A DNA stretch of 17,398 nucleotides from Deltaproteobacteria bacterium. GTDB taxonomy: Bacteria; Bdellovibrionota; UBA1018; UBA923. The DNA lies in assembly GCA_016194725.1 (NCBI GenBank), contig JACQAW010000002.1, positions 1-17,398 of the forward strand, read 5' to 3'. This document shows, piece after piece, positions 6,900-14,985 of the stretch (position 1 is the first letter of the stretch; each line of letters opens with the position of its first letter). The notes beneath the pieces are model-generated. The model was not told the origin of the DNA. It ran no database searches and was given only the letters and a program-made list of their open reading frames with translations. Position numbers and translations under genes: made by a program.

Positions 6900-8921
6900 T
6901 CACCAGACCGCGCATCGATTCTTGGGGGCCATGCGGCTGCCCTCGCGGCAGCCGAAAGTTTCGCCAAATGCCGGAATGTTCATGAGCACGCCGTTCACCC
7001 GAAACTCTTCGGGCGGGTGGGTGTTCGAGATCAGCTGCTGGCGCATCGACTCGTCCGTGCGTTTGGCGCACCACGACTGGGCATAAGAGACGAAGTACTG
7101 CTGATTTTCATCAAACCCGGCCACGGGCGCGGCGGCGGGCCGACCCGCCGACATGCGCTTGTAGGCCAGGTAGGCCAGCTTGGTGCCGCCCTGATCGGCG
7201 ATGTTTTCGGTGAGCGTACGCGTGCCGTTGACGAACAGGCCGGGTAGGACTTCATATTTGCTGGCCTGGTCGATCAGGCACTGCGCCCGTTCCTCGAAGC
7301 CACGGCGAATCTCATCTGGCCACCAGCTCTTCACGTTGCCCAAGCCGTCATACTTGCTGCCGTCGTTGTCAAAACCATGAGTGAGCTCGTGGCCTACGGT
7401 CGCGCCAAGCGCGCCCATGTTTGCGCCATCGCTGGCTTTCAGGTTGAAGACGGGGGACTGCAAGATTCCATAGGGAAATACGATCTCGTTTAGCGAGGGG
7501 TCGTAGTAGGCGTTGATTTCCCAAGGCGGCATTTGCCATTCCGTGCGATCGACCGGGCGACCGATTTTGGCCAGCTGGCGGCGCGACTCAAATCGTGTCG
7601 CATTGAGGTCGTTTTGCAGCAACGTGGAGTCGCTGATTTCGACTGACGAGTAGTCTTTCCATTTGTCGGGAAAGGCGACCTTGTCGTTGACGTGGGAAAG
7701 TTTTTCGCGCGCGGCTGCGACTGTTGGCGAGTCAAGCCAGGTGAGCGAGTCCAGGTTGCCCGAAAAGATGCCTTTGATCGTCTCGATCAAGGTGCGAGTT
7801 TGTCTTTTCGTATCAGAGGCGCCGTTGATAGTATCCACGAAGGCCTTGCCGACTTCGTCGCCCAGATCGCTACTTACGATGTTCGTGCAACGCTTCCAGC
7901 GCGGTTCAAGCTGCTTTTTGCCCGCGAGATAGCCCTGCCAGAAACGAAACGATTCTTCCTCGGTTGCGGTGCCCATGAGCATTGCGGAACGTTTAACGAC
8001 CTGCCACTTGAGATAGGATTTGAGCTGGTCCAGGCTGGTCGTGGCCAGCACCGTGTTGAGGTTGGTGTAGAAATCAGGTTCGGTGACGTTCAGGGCAGCC
8101 GGGGCAGAGGTTCCGAGCGCCGCGAAATAGCCATCCCAGTCAAAGGCGGGTGCGAGCCCTTTGAGGCCGGCAGCGCCCACGGGGTGGTTGATCTTGCTTG
8201 GGTCGCCCTGGTCTTCGAGTGAGAACGCGGCTGACGCAAGTTTGGTTTCGAAGGCCAGAATCGCGGCGGCCTGATCGGCGGCAGGGGTGCCGTACCCGCC
8301 ACTGGTATCGGTGAGGACGAGCATTTTAGCCACGTGCGCGGCAAATTCCTTGCGGGTCTCGACCGACTTGGCGTCGGTCTTCAAGTAGTAGTCGCGCTCG
8401 GGCAGGCTCATGCCACCCTGAGCGGCAAAGCCGATGACCTGAGTGGCATCGTTTAAGTCCTGAGCCGAGCCGAAATTGAAGAACACGTTGGCGCCAAGCA
8501 GATGCAGCTGCGCAACGGCGGTGGCGAGCTGCTGACTGTTTTGAATCAAATCGATATTCGCAAACCGGTCGGTGAGCGTTTGGCGGCCCGACTGCGCTGC
8601 TGATGATTCATTCATGCAGGAGATGTAGAAGCGGCCCAGACGGCTACCACTAGGTGCGGTTTCGATCAACGTCTTGAGTGTCTCGCGCGTCTTGTCGTCG
8701 AGCGCGGTGAACTGGTGGTAATAGGTGGATTTGTCCGAAGGCATGCTCAGGTCGCCCAGCCATTTACCGCAGGCGTACTGATAAAAATCGTCGCAGGGAT
8801 TGACTGCGTGGTTGATGGCATTGGCATCGATGATGTCTGGAACTTGCGTGGGATCGCCAATGGTGGCAAACGCCGAGCTGGTGAGACAGAGAGCCAAAAG
8901 GACGAGCTGACGTGCTTTCAT
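6900..8921 (-). CDS. M13-family (neprilysin/PepO-like) zinc metalloendopeptidase
   Basis: A full-length 673-residue M13 peptidase. The N-terminus MKARQLVLLALCLTSSAFA is a Sec signal peptide, so the enzyme acts in the periplasm or outside the cell. The zinc site HELTH (511-515) and the downstream ENIAD (572-576) supply the metal ligands and catalytic Glu; the substrate-positioning NAYY (470-473) and the family C-terminus ending CAVW are present. The N-terminal NPCDDFYQYACG block (41-52) is also typical. It would cleave short peptides. An AGGGGGAAGA ribosome site precedes the ATG. It is divergent from polA across 107 bases and followed on the same strand by the repeat lipoprotein, so these two may form an envelope-associated unit. 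All key residues are seen; the peptide substrate is unknown. Confidence 0.95.
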   Translation of the reverse strand: MKARQLVLLALCLTSSAFATIGDPTQVPDIIDANAINHAVNPCDDFYQYACGKWLGDLSMPSDKSTYYHQFTALDDKTRETLKTLIETAPSGSRLGRFYISCMNESSAAQSGRQTLTDRFANIDLIQNSQQLATAVAQLHLLGANVFFNFGSAQDLNDATQVIGFAAQGGMSLPERDYYLKTDAKSVETRKEFAAHVAKMLVLTDTSGGYGTPAADQAAAILAFETKLASAAFSLEDQGDPSKINHPVGAAGLKGLAPAFDWDGYFAALGTSAPAALNVTEPDFYTNLNTVLATTSLDQLKSYLKWQVVKRSAMLMGTATEEESFRFWQGYLAGKKQLEPRWKRCTNIVSSDLGDEVGKAFVDTINGASDTKRQTRTLIETIKGIFSGNLDSLTWLDSPTVAAAREKLSHVNDKVAFPDKWKDYSSVEISDSTLLQNDLNATRFESRRQLAKIGRPVDRTEWQMPPWEINAYYDPSLNEIVFPYGILQSPVFNLKASDGANMGALGATVGHELTHGFDNDGSKYDGLGNVKSWWPDEIRRGFEERAQCLIDQASKYEVLPGLFVNGTRTLTENIADQGGTKLAYLAYKRMSAGRPAAAPVAGFDENQQYFVSYAQSWCAKRTDESMRQQLISNTHPPEEFRVNGVLMNIPAFGETFGCREGSRMAPKNRCAVW

Positions 8922-9028
8922 TTCTTCCCCCTACGGACCGGGCGCGAGTCTTACACCCAATGCCGGCTGCGCGTCAAATCTGGTGATTTTGCCTTGCCGT
9001 ACCCACGCAAATCGTGTGGATTATCCCC

Positions 9029-11533
9029 ATGCCAAAAAAGCACCCCAAGCTGTTCCTGATCGACGCCAGCTCGCTCATTTTTCGCGCGTTTTTCGCCATT
9101 CGCAACCTTTCCACGTCCAAGGGGCTGCCGACCAACGCGGTTTACGGCTATACGACCATGCTGCTGGGGGTGATGGACAAGTATAAGCCCGATTACATCG
9201 CCTGTATTTTCGACACCCCGAAACCCACGTTCCGCAAAGAGCTGTTTCCGGACTACAAGGCCCATCGCGGGCCGCCGCCTGATGATCTGATTCCCCAGTT
9301 TGACCTGGTTCAGCGCGTGACCGAGGCGCTCGGAATCGTGAGGCTGGCCGAGCCGGGTTTTGAAGCCGACGACCTGATCGCCACGCTGGCGCGCTTGTGC
9401 GAGGACTGCGACATCACCATCGTGACCGGCGACAAAGACCTCATGCAGCTCGTCGACAACCGGGTGAAGGTTCTGGATACGATGAAGAACATCACCTACG
9501 GGCCGGCCGAGGTGAAAGAGAAGCTGGGCATCGAGCCCAGGCTGGTGACGGATTATCTGGGACTGATTGGAGACACGTCGGATAATATTCCGGGAATTCC
9601 GGGCGTGGGGCCCAAGACGGCGGTCGAGCTGATCAATGAATATGGCGACATTGAAAAGGTGCTGGCCGCGGCGCCCAAGATGAAGCCGGGACGCAGGCGC
9701 GATTTGCTGATTGAGCATGCAGAGGTTATTCATGTGTCGGTTGGCGCGCAATCGCCGGATATCGTGCTTGTGCGCAACGAGCGCGAGTGGGCCAAATGTC
9801 TGGAGAAGCTTGCCTCGCAGCCCGTGCTGGCCTTTGATACCGAGACGCGCGGCGAGCGCACGACCGAAATTGAGATGGTGGGCATGAGCCTGTGCGGTGA
9901 CGGACGAGAAGCTTTTTACATTCCCGTGCGCCACCAGGGCGAAGGCACGGACGACCAGGTTTCGTCGAAAAAAGTGGTCGCCGACTTCGATCTCTTGATC
10001 CGCGACAAAATGGTTATCGCGCAAAATCTGAAATACGACTACAAGGTTTTGCTGGCTGAGGGCCTTGAAGTCGCCAAGCCCAAGGGCGGGTGGTTTGACA
10101 CCATGCTGGCGCACTATCTGGTCGAGCCCGAGGAAAAACATGGCCTGGACGCCCTGGCCGCGCGTTACCTGAATGCTCAGGTGGGCGACTTCAAGGAGGT
10201 GCTGGGCGAGCGCCCCGATTTTTCGCTGGTGCCGCTGACCGACGCCGCTCGCTACGGCGGGCTTGATGCCTGGTCGACCTGCAGGCTTTATGAACCTCTT
10301 GCGGCCGAGTTGAAGCGCGTCGACGTCGAAAAACTTTTTCACGAGATTGAGATGCCCACCGCGCTGGTGCTGGCGCACATGGAGTGGAATGGCGTTGCCG
10401 TCGACACCGAGGTGCTGGGCAGACTTTCTGAGGAGTTCGGGCACGAGCTGAAGTCCATCGAGCATGACATCTTTGACCTGGTCGGGCATCCCATGAACCT
10501 GAACTCGCCCAAGCAGCTGGCGCAGGTGCTGTTTGGCGAGCTGGGCTTGCCGCCCCAGCACAAAACCAAGACGGGCTTTTCGACCGACATCACGGTGCTG
10601 CAGAAGCTGGCACACCTGCATGCGGTGCCGGCGCTGATGGTGCGTTTTCGCGAGCTGGCCAAGCTCAAGGGAACATATACAGACGTTATTCCCACGTTGA
10701 TCGAAAAAGATGGGCGCGTGCACACGAGCTTCAACCAGGCCGTGGCCGAAACGGGAAGGCTTTCGAGCTCCAACCCTAACGTGCAGCAGATTCCCATCAA
10801 AACCGAGAGTGGCAACAAGATTCGCCGCGCGTTCGTGGCAGGCCCAGGTAACGCGCTGGTGGGCGCCGATTATTCGCAGATCGAGCTGCGGCTGGTGGCG
10901 CACCTGAGTGGCGACCGTGCGCTGATCGACGCATTCAATGCCCGCGTGGACGTGCATCGCGCCACGGCCGCCGAAATTTTTCACGTCAAGCCCGAGGCCG
11001 TCACCGATCAGCAACGTGGCGCGGCCAAGGCGATCAACTTCGGTTTGATTTACGGCAAAACCCCTTTCGGCCTGGCGCAGGAGCTCAATATCAGTCGCAC
11101 TGAAGCCCAGCGGTACATCGAAGCTTACTTTCGGCGCTATAGCGGCGTGAAGGCGTATATGGACAAGTGCCTCATGGATGCACGCGAGACCGGCGTGGCG
11201 CAGACGTTGTTTGGCCGCAAGCGTCCGCTCAAGGATATCGAAAACCGCAACGCGGCTGTTCGCAACAACGCGGAACGCATGGCGATGAACACGCCGGTGC
11301 AAGGCACGGCGGCGGACATTATCAAGATCGCGATGATTAAGGCGGACGAGTCATGCCGTCGCATGGGTTGCAAGCTCGTGCTGCAAGTGCACGATGAGCT
11401 GCTGCTCGATGTTCCCAAGGCGCAGTCCAAAGAGGCGGCAGCCTGCCTGACCAAGGATATGGAGGGCGTGGCCAAGCTCGCGGTGCCGCTGGATGTGAAT
11501 GTGGGCATCGCGCAGAACTGGATGGAACTCTAA
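9029..11533 (+). CDS. polA: DNA polymerase I, with internal shortening
   Basis: An 834-residue family A polymerase for gap filling, Okazaki primer removal and repair. The 5' nuclease part has its acidic residues (LIDAS, IFDTPKPTFR, EADD, TGDKD, GDTSDNIPG with the last Asp cluster near 182) and the helix-hairpin-helix GVGPKTA. The proofreading domain is intact: DTET (D270), NLKYD and YGGLD. Polymerase motifs A (DYSQIELRLVAHLSGD), B (RGAAKAINFGLIYG) and C (QVHDELLLDV) are complete. The spacing from the 5' nuclease Asp cluster to DTET is about 88 residues, against about 170 in E. coli, so roughly 80 residues are missing there. I chose the ATG at 9029 over an in-frame GTG at 9014 because MPKKHPKLFLIDAS fits the family start; neither has a good ribosome site. 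It ends six bases from the opposing HPt-like gene. Confidence 0.96.
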   Translation: MPKKHPKLFLIDASSLIFRAFFAIRNLSTSKGLPTNAVYGYTTMLLGVMDKYKPDYIACIFDTPKPTFRKELFPDYKAHRGPPPDDLIPQFDLVQRVTEALGIVRLAEPGFEADDLIATLARLCEDCDITIVTGDKDLMQLVDNRVKVLDTMKNITYGPAEVKEKLGIEPRLVTDYLGLIGDTSDNIPGIPGVGPKTAVELINEYGDIEKVLAAAPKMKPGRRRDLLIEHAEVIHVSVGAQSPDIVLVRNEREWAKCLEKLASQPVLAFDTETRGERTTEIEMVGMSLCGDGREAFYIPVRHQGEGTDDQVSSKKVVADFDLLIRDKMVIAQNLKYDYKVLLAEGLEVAKPKGGWFDTMLAHYLVEPEEKHGLDALAARYLNAQVGDFKEVLGERPDFSLVPLTDAARYGGLDAWSTCRLYEPLAAELKRVDVEKLFHEIEMPTALVLAHMEWNGVAVDTEVLGRLSEEFGHELKSIEHDIFDLVGHPMNLNSPKQLAQVLFGELGLPPQHKTKTGFSTDITVLQKLAHLHAVPALMVRFRELAKLKGTYTDVIPTLIEKDGRVHTSFNQAVAETGRLSSSNPNVQQIPIKTESGNKIRRAFVAGPGNALVGADYSQIELRLVAHLSGDRALIDAFNARVDVHRATAAEIFHVKPEAVTDQQRGAAKAINFGLIYGKTPFGLAQELNISRTEAQRYIEAYFRRYSGVKAYMDKCLMDARETGVAQTLFGRKRPLKDIENRNAAVRNNAERMAMNTPVQGTAADIIKIAMIKADESCRRMGCKLVLQVHDELLLDVPKAQSKEAAACLTKDMEGVAKLAVPLDVNVGIAQNWMEL

Positions 11534-11539
11534 CAGCGT

Positions 11540-12193
11540 TTATAGCCGGACGGGCTGCCAGGGTGGGGCAGGCGCTGCACTACCGCTGGGAATCGCGACG
11601 ATGACGTTTGAACTTAACATCAAATCCGTACCCACCGCTTGACCCGGGTCAAGCTTGCGTACGACCACGATGCCGCCAAGCGAGCCGATTTCGCGATTTG
11701 TGGCGGCATCGACCGAGGGCAATGAGGCCAGCGTAATCGAGTCCTGACGCTGAAAAAATCGATAGCCGTGTTTCGTGCAGCTGCGCGCGCGCGCGCGCGA
11801 AAGTGCGTCCCAGGCAAATGGAAGCTCGAGCAGCGGGACGGACGCTTCCCGAAGACTCACGGCAGCGGGCAGCGCGGTTTTCAGGAAAACTTCGAGGGGC
11901 TCCAGCGCGTCCAGGGCGGCTACCAGCTTGTGAAGATTTGCGTTGGCGCTCGGGGCAAGCTCGAATTCGCCATACGCAAGCTTGACCAGAATTTCATCCG
12001 AGCCCAGGGCCGTGTCATGGAGTCCTTGAATGGCGGTGTCTTCGCTCAGTTGTATTGAAGCCTTTAGAGTGTGAATCAACCCAAACGTGCGTTGGTAGAG
12101 ATCAATGGGTGAGGGAGCTGTTGCACGGCTAGCCGAGCTGAATTCGGCGGTCCAATCTTTCAGGCGCTGCTGGAGGAGGTCAGGTGTCAACAT
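11540..12193 (-). CDS. HPt/CheA-like protein, possible histidine phosphotransfer domain
   Basis: A 217-residue soluble protein. Residues about 28-105 look like an HPt domain: LIHTLKAS (39-46) resembles the CheA phosphorylation loop H-T-x-K-G with H41 as the candidate phospho-acceptor, though Ala replaces the usual Gly, and it is followed by the usual helix (LHDTALGSDEILVKLAYGE). The C-terminal half loosely recalls the region after the HPt domain in CheA but has no recognisable ATPase or CheW domain. Residues 132-138 (SRARARS) are encoded by an uninterrupted GC dinucleotide tract. It overlaps the upstream gene by 14 bases and is the last cistron of the fabG-to-here set, ending six bases from polA. 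The HPt assignment is inference from the motif and helix pattern. No kinase or response regulator is in the window. Confidence 0.6.
   Translation of the reverse strand: MLTPDLLQQRLKDWTAEFSSASRATAPSPIDLYQRTFGLIHTLKASIQLSEDTAIQGLHDTALGSDEILVKLAYGEFELAPSANANLHKLVAALDALEPLEVFLKTALPAAVSLREASVPLLELPFAWDALSRARARSCTKHGYRFFQRQDSITLASLPSVDAATNREIGSLGGIVVVRKLDPGQAVGTDLMLSSNVIVAIPSGSAAPAPPWQPVRL
11783..11799. repeat. 17-base (GC)n dinucleotide tract inside the HPt-like gene
   Basis: An uninterrupted alternation of G and C, eight and a half units, lies in the coding sequence and encodes the Arg/Ala run of SRARARS. Such tracts can slip in replication and can adopt Z-form DNA. Gain or loss of one unit would shift the frame at about residue 135 of 217. 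Confidence 0.9.
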
Positions 12194-12566
12194 CGCCAGA
12201 TCGCGACGGTCTCAATATCTTTCCGGGAATGTTGGGAAATTGAAACTGATCCACCTTCTCAAAGCTGAACTCGTAGTCGCTTTCGTCGGGCGCCAGCGCC
12301 TTGATGGGCGAATGGGTCGAGGTGCGGCGGTTGTAGTCGTGCATCATCTGACGAAGCGTTGGAGTGCTACTGAAGACGCGCCGTTCGGCGGGAACCTTGG
12401 CGGCCTGCCGGGGGATGGCTTTGGCGACAGTGGGCTGGATAATCTTTGGCGCGGGTGGGGATTTGGTGGCCGTGCGGGTCAGCTCTTCCCAGGCGCGGGC
12501 GGGCGGCGCGTTGTCGGTGACGTCGTCGAGCAAGCCCAGCGAGGCCAGGTCATTCCACTTCTTCAT
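12180..12566 (-). CDS. Small hypothetical protein
   Basis: A 128-residue protein that I do not recognise. There is no signal peptide or membrane segment. The first 20 residues (MKKWNDLASLGLLDDVTD) may form a short amphipathic helix; residues ~22-70 are rich in Pro, Ala and Lys and probably disordered; then RQMMHDYNRR and the acidic-aromatic stretch DESDYEFSFEKVDQFQFP stand out as possible binding segments. Its ATG overlaps the stop of the upstream gene (ATGA) and its 3' end overlaps the next gene by 14 bases. This tight coupling on both sides is the main evidence that it is real. A partner or adaptor role with the M17-N and HPt-like proteins is a guess from context. Confidence 0.7.
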   Translation of the reverse strand: MKKWNDLASLGLLDDVTDNAPPARAWEELTRTATKSPPAPKIIQPTVAKAIPRQAAKVPAERRVFSSTPTLRQMMHDYNRRTSTHSPIKALAPDESDYEFSFEKVDQFQFPNIPGKILRPSRSGDVDT

Positions 12567-13012
12567 TGCGTGATCTCCACTTCGACGCCTTTGAGCGCCT
12601 TTTTTATTCGACTTTCATCCAGGAACGGGAAACTCGAACGGCTCACGGCCACTCGTTTGAAATTCATGGCGCAAACTCTTTGCGCTAGATTCGCCAGCAT
12701 GACCTCGGACTGGCGTCGTCCTCTTTCAGCGCCCAGTCCCACGAGCATGAGGTGGCGGACGTCGCCTTGATGTTTGATGGGCACGTAGACGAACTCGTCG
12801 TGCGCGCCAGTGATATGGCCGTTCATGACAAAGCGGGAAAGAAAACCTTTCAGGCGCCAGTCCAGGGCGCCGGCTACGCCTTTCAGCGGGCGCTGGTCTT
12901 CAAAAATCGAACAGACCAGCAGGCTGGGCAGTTCGGAGTCGAGCAGGACCTCATCGGCGCTTCTCAGAGCCGCGTTGCGCAAGGGGGGCTGATTTTCAGA
13001 TTCCACCGTCAT
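12563..13012 (-). CDS. Stand-alone M17 aminopeptidase N-terminal (macro-like) domain protein
   Basis: A 149-residue protein resembling only the N-terminal, macro-like domain of M17 leucyl aminopeptidases. The blocks LLVCSIFEDQRPLKGVAGAL (from about 31), DWRLKGFLSRF and LMLVGLGAERG follow the order of that domain, including the VGLG strand-turn. The M17 catalytic domain, with its metal-binding Lys and Asp residues, is absent, so this is unlikely to be a peptidase. Free-standing forms of this domain are known from several bacteria, with no agreed role. It begins nine bases after the NrdR-NusB stop, with only a GGAAG-like site close to the ATG, and its stop overlaps the start of the next gene. 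These spacings suggest a co-translated set. Confidence 0.75.
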   Translation of the reverse strand: MTVESENQPPLRNAALRSADEVLLDSELPSLLVCSIFEDQRPLKGVAGALDWRLKGFLSRFVMNGHITGAHDEFVYVPIKHQGDVRHLMLVGLGAERGRRQSEVMLANLAQRVCAMNFKRVAVSRSSFPFLDESRIKKALKGVEVEITQ

Positions 13013-13021
13013 GCTTCCAGT

Positions 13022-13699
13022 TTAAGAAGCCTTGGTGAACTTGTCCAGAAGCCCGTTTACGAATGCAGCAGAGTCTTCCGCCCCGAAACGCTTGGCCAGC
13101 TCGATGGCCTCGTTGATGGTGACGGTCTTGGGAATGTCAGATCGGTGCACGATTTCGAAGGAAGCCAGGCGAATAATGGTCAAATCAACGCGGGGCATGC
13201 GTTCCAGGCGCCAATTGGTCGAGAGTTTGCCGATCGCTTCGTCGAGCTGGGGAATGTTTTGCCCCGTGCCTTCGATGAGTTCCCAGGCAAATTCGTCCGG
13301 CTTTTCAGCGAAATTGTCGCAGAAAAGGTCGAACTCGGTGTGTTTGAAATGAGCCTGGGCGCTGCCGGCCTCGGGCACCGTGCGCGAAGGCAGCTCTTTG
13401 ACACTGAAAGCGGCAATGCGGCGTTCGATATCGTGTACGGCCTTTTCAACCTGCGCCGTGGTGATGGGCCTTTTTTCGGTGGCCTTTTGAATGCCACTGA
13501 AAATCTTGTCGCGTTCGAATGGCTCGCGACGGCCATCCTTTTTGATGACCATGGGCATGACGGCTTCAACCCGTTCATAAGTCGTGAAACGGCCTTCGCA
13601 CTGCAAACACTCCCGACGCCTGCGCGTAATGTCGCCCGTCTGGCTGATTCGCGAGTCGATGACTTTGTTGTCCATGGTGGAGCAGTAGGGGCATCTCAA
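13022..13699 (-). CDS. NrdR-NusB fusion protein (both parts truncated at the junction)
   Basis: A 225-residue single frame. Residues 1-106 are NrdR: the zinc ribbon has C3, C6, C31 and C34 with the DSR (15-17) and RRRREC basic block, and an ATP-cone begins (VIKKDGRREPFERDK, EKRPI) up to KELPSR. NrdR normally continues about 40 more residues to finish the ATP-cone; here it does not. From about residue 120 the sequence is NusB: WRLERMPRVDLTIIRLASFE (163-182), INEAIELAKRFGAEDS (195-210) and FVNGLLDK (213-220) are clear, but the N-terminal Arg-rich RNA-binding helix is missing. The start is TTG at 13699, fixed by the family start M-x-C-P-x-C, with AGAGG upstream. It lies 17 bases after glyA. NrdR represses ribonucleotide reductase genes; NusB acts with NusE in rRNA antitermination. 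Whether either activity survives is doubtful. Confidence 0.85.
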   Translation of the reverse strand: MRCPYCSTMDNKVIDSRISQTGDITRRRRECLQCEGRFTTYERVEAVMPMVIKKDGRREPFERDKIFSGIQKATEKRPITTAQVEKAVHDIERRIAAFSVKELPSRTVPEAGSAQAHFKHTEFDLFCDNFAEKPDEFAWELIEGTGQNIPQLDEAIGKLSTNWRLERMPRVDLTIIRLASFEIVHRSDIPKTVTINEAIELAKRFGAEDSAAFVNGLLDKFTKAS

Positions 13700-13716
13700 A
13701 ACAACGGTACCTCTTA

Positions 13717-14973
13717 TTATTCCTTAAACAGCGGAAAACCCAGGCACAGCTCGCGCACGCGCCCCGAAATCTGGGCCAGCCGCGCTTCGTTTTCACGATG
13801 GGTGAGCGCCTCGTCGATCCAAAGGGCCACCTGCTCGACCTCTTTTTCATTCAGGCCGCGGGTTGTGATGGCGGGCACTCCGATTCGAATACCGCTGGTG
13901 ATAAAGGGGCTCTTGGTTTCAAAGGGCACGGTGTTCTTATTAACCGTGATGCCGGCCAGTTCAAGAACGTGCTCGGCTTCCTTGCCCGTGATGTCGCGGT
14001 TGGAAAGATCGACCAGCACCAGATGATTGTCGGTACCGCCCGAGACGAGATGATAGCCCTTGCCCACCAGCGTTTCGGCCATGCGGTGCGCGTTTTTCAC
14101 GACGCGTTCGCAGTAGGTCTTGAACGAGGGCTTGAGCGCTTCGCCAAAGGCCACGGCCTTGCCGGCGATGACGTGCATGAGCGGGCCGCCCTGAATGCCT
14201 GGAAAGATCTGGCTGTTGATCGTCTTGAGATCGGCTTCCTTGCACAAGATCAGGCCCCCACGCGGGCCACGCAGGGTTTTGTGGGTGGTCGACGTCACAT
14301 AATGCGCATGCGGCACGGGGCTGGGGTGCAAACCCGTGGCGACCAGGCCCGCGATATGGGCCATGTCGACGACCAGCTTGGCGCCCACTTCTTTGGCAAT
14401 CGAGGCAAATTTTTCGAAGTCCAGCGTGCGCGAGTAGGCACTGGCCCCGGCGATGATGGCCTGAGGTTTTTCCTTGAGAGCGGTGTCGCGCAGCTCGTTG
14501 TAATCGATGCGCCCGGTTTCTTTCTTCACGCCGTAGAAGACAGGTTGAAAAAGCCTGCCCGAAAAGTTGACCGAGCTGCCATGAGTCAGGTGCCCGCCGT
14601 GCGACAGGTTCATGCCCAGGATCTTGTCGCCCGGCTTGAGAAATGCCAGATAGGTGGCCATGTTGGCCTGCGAACCGCTGTGCGGCTGTACGTTGGCGGC
14701 TTCGGCGCCGAACAGCTGCATGACGCGTTTGATGGCCAGGCATTCGATTTCGTCGACGAATTCGCAGCCGCCGTAGTAGCGCTTGCCGGGGTATCCCTCT
14801 GCGTACTTGTTGGTCAGAATGCTGCCTTGGGCTTCGAGCACGGCGCTGGAGACGTAATTTTCAGAGGCGATCAGCTCCAGGCGCTCATGTTGGCGCGTGT
14901 TTTCGCGCACGATCGAGGCGGCGACCTCAGGATCAGCAGATTCAAGTTTTCCCAGATTTTGAAGCTTAGGCAT
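13717..14973 (-). CDS. glyA: Serine hydroxymethyltransferase
   Basis: A full-length 418-residue PLP enzyme interconverting serine and glycine while charging tetrahydrofolate with a one-carbon unit, the main source of carbon for purines, thymidylate and methionine. The PLP lysine is K232 in the motif THKTLRGPRGG; the N-terminal block LIASENYVS (34-42), KYAEGYPGKRYYGG (56-69) and the VDMAHIAGL block (202-210) carrying the cofactor-contacting Asp and His are all present. An AGGAGA ribosome site overlaps the rpiB stop codon, 12 bases from rpiB, so translation is likely coupled. Adjacent rpiB and nrdR match an order common in deltaproteobacteria. No glycine riboswitch or other leader is present, because the gene sits inside the operon. 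Confidence 0.97.
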   Translation of the reverse strand: MPKLQNLGKLESADPEVAASIVRENTRQHERLELIASENYVSSAVLEAQGSILTNKYAEGYPGKRYYGGCEFVDEIECLAIKRVMQLFGAEAANVQPHSGSQANMATYLAFLKPGDKILGMNLSHGGHLTHGSSVNFSGRLFQPVFYGVKKETGRIDYNELRDTALKEKPQAIIAGASAYSRTLDFEKFASIAKEVGAKLVVDMAHIAGLVATGLHPSPVPHAHYVTSTTHKTLRGPRGGLILCKEADLKTINSQIFPGIQGGPLMHVIAGKAVAFGEALKPSFKTYCERVVKNAHRMAETLVGKGYHLVSGGTDNHLVLVDLSNRDITGKEAEHVLELAGITVNKNTVPFETKSPFITSGIRIGVPAITTRGLNEKEVEQVALWIDEALTHRENEARLAQISGRVRELCLGFPLFKE

Positions 14974-14985
14974 CGGGAATATCTC

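Noticed and set aside
8951..11302. 783-residue open frame on the minus strand opposite polA
   Set aside because: It mirrors the polA codon pattern in GC-rich DNA, has a His/Arg/Gln/Leu-rich low-sense composition and no motifs; polA motifs fill the other strand.
13180..13578. Possibility that the missing NusB N-terminus lies in another frame (a simple frameshift)
   Set aside because: The alternative minus-strand frame over this stretch shows no NusB-like or NrdR-like sequence, so a one- or two-base error does not explain the fusion.
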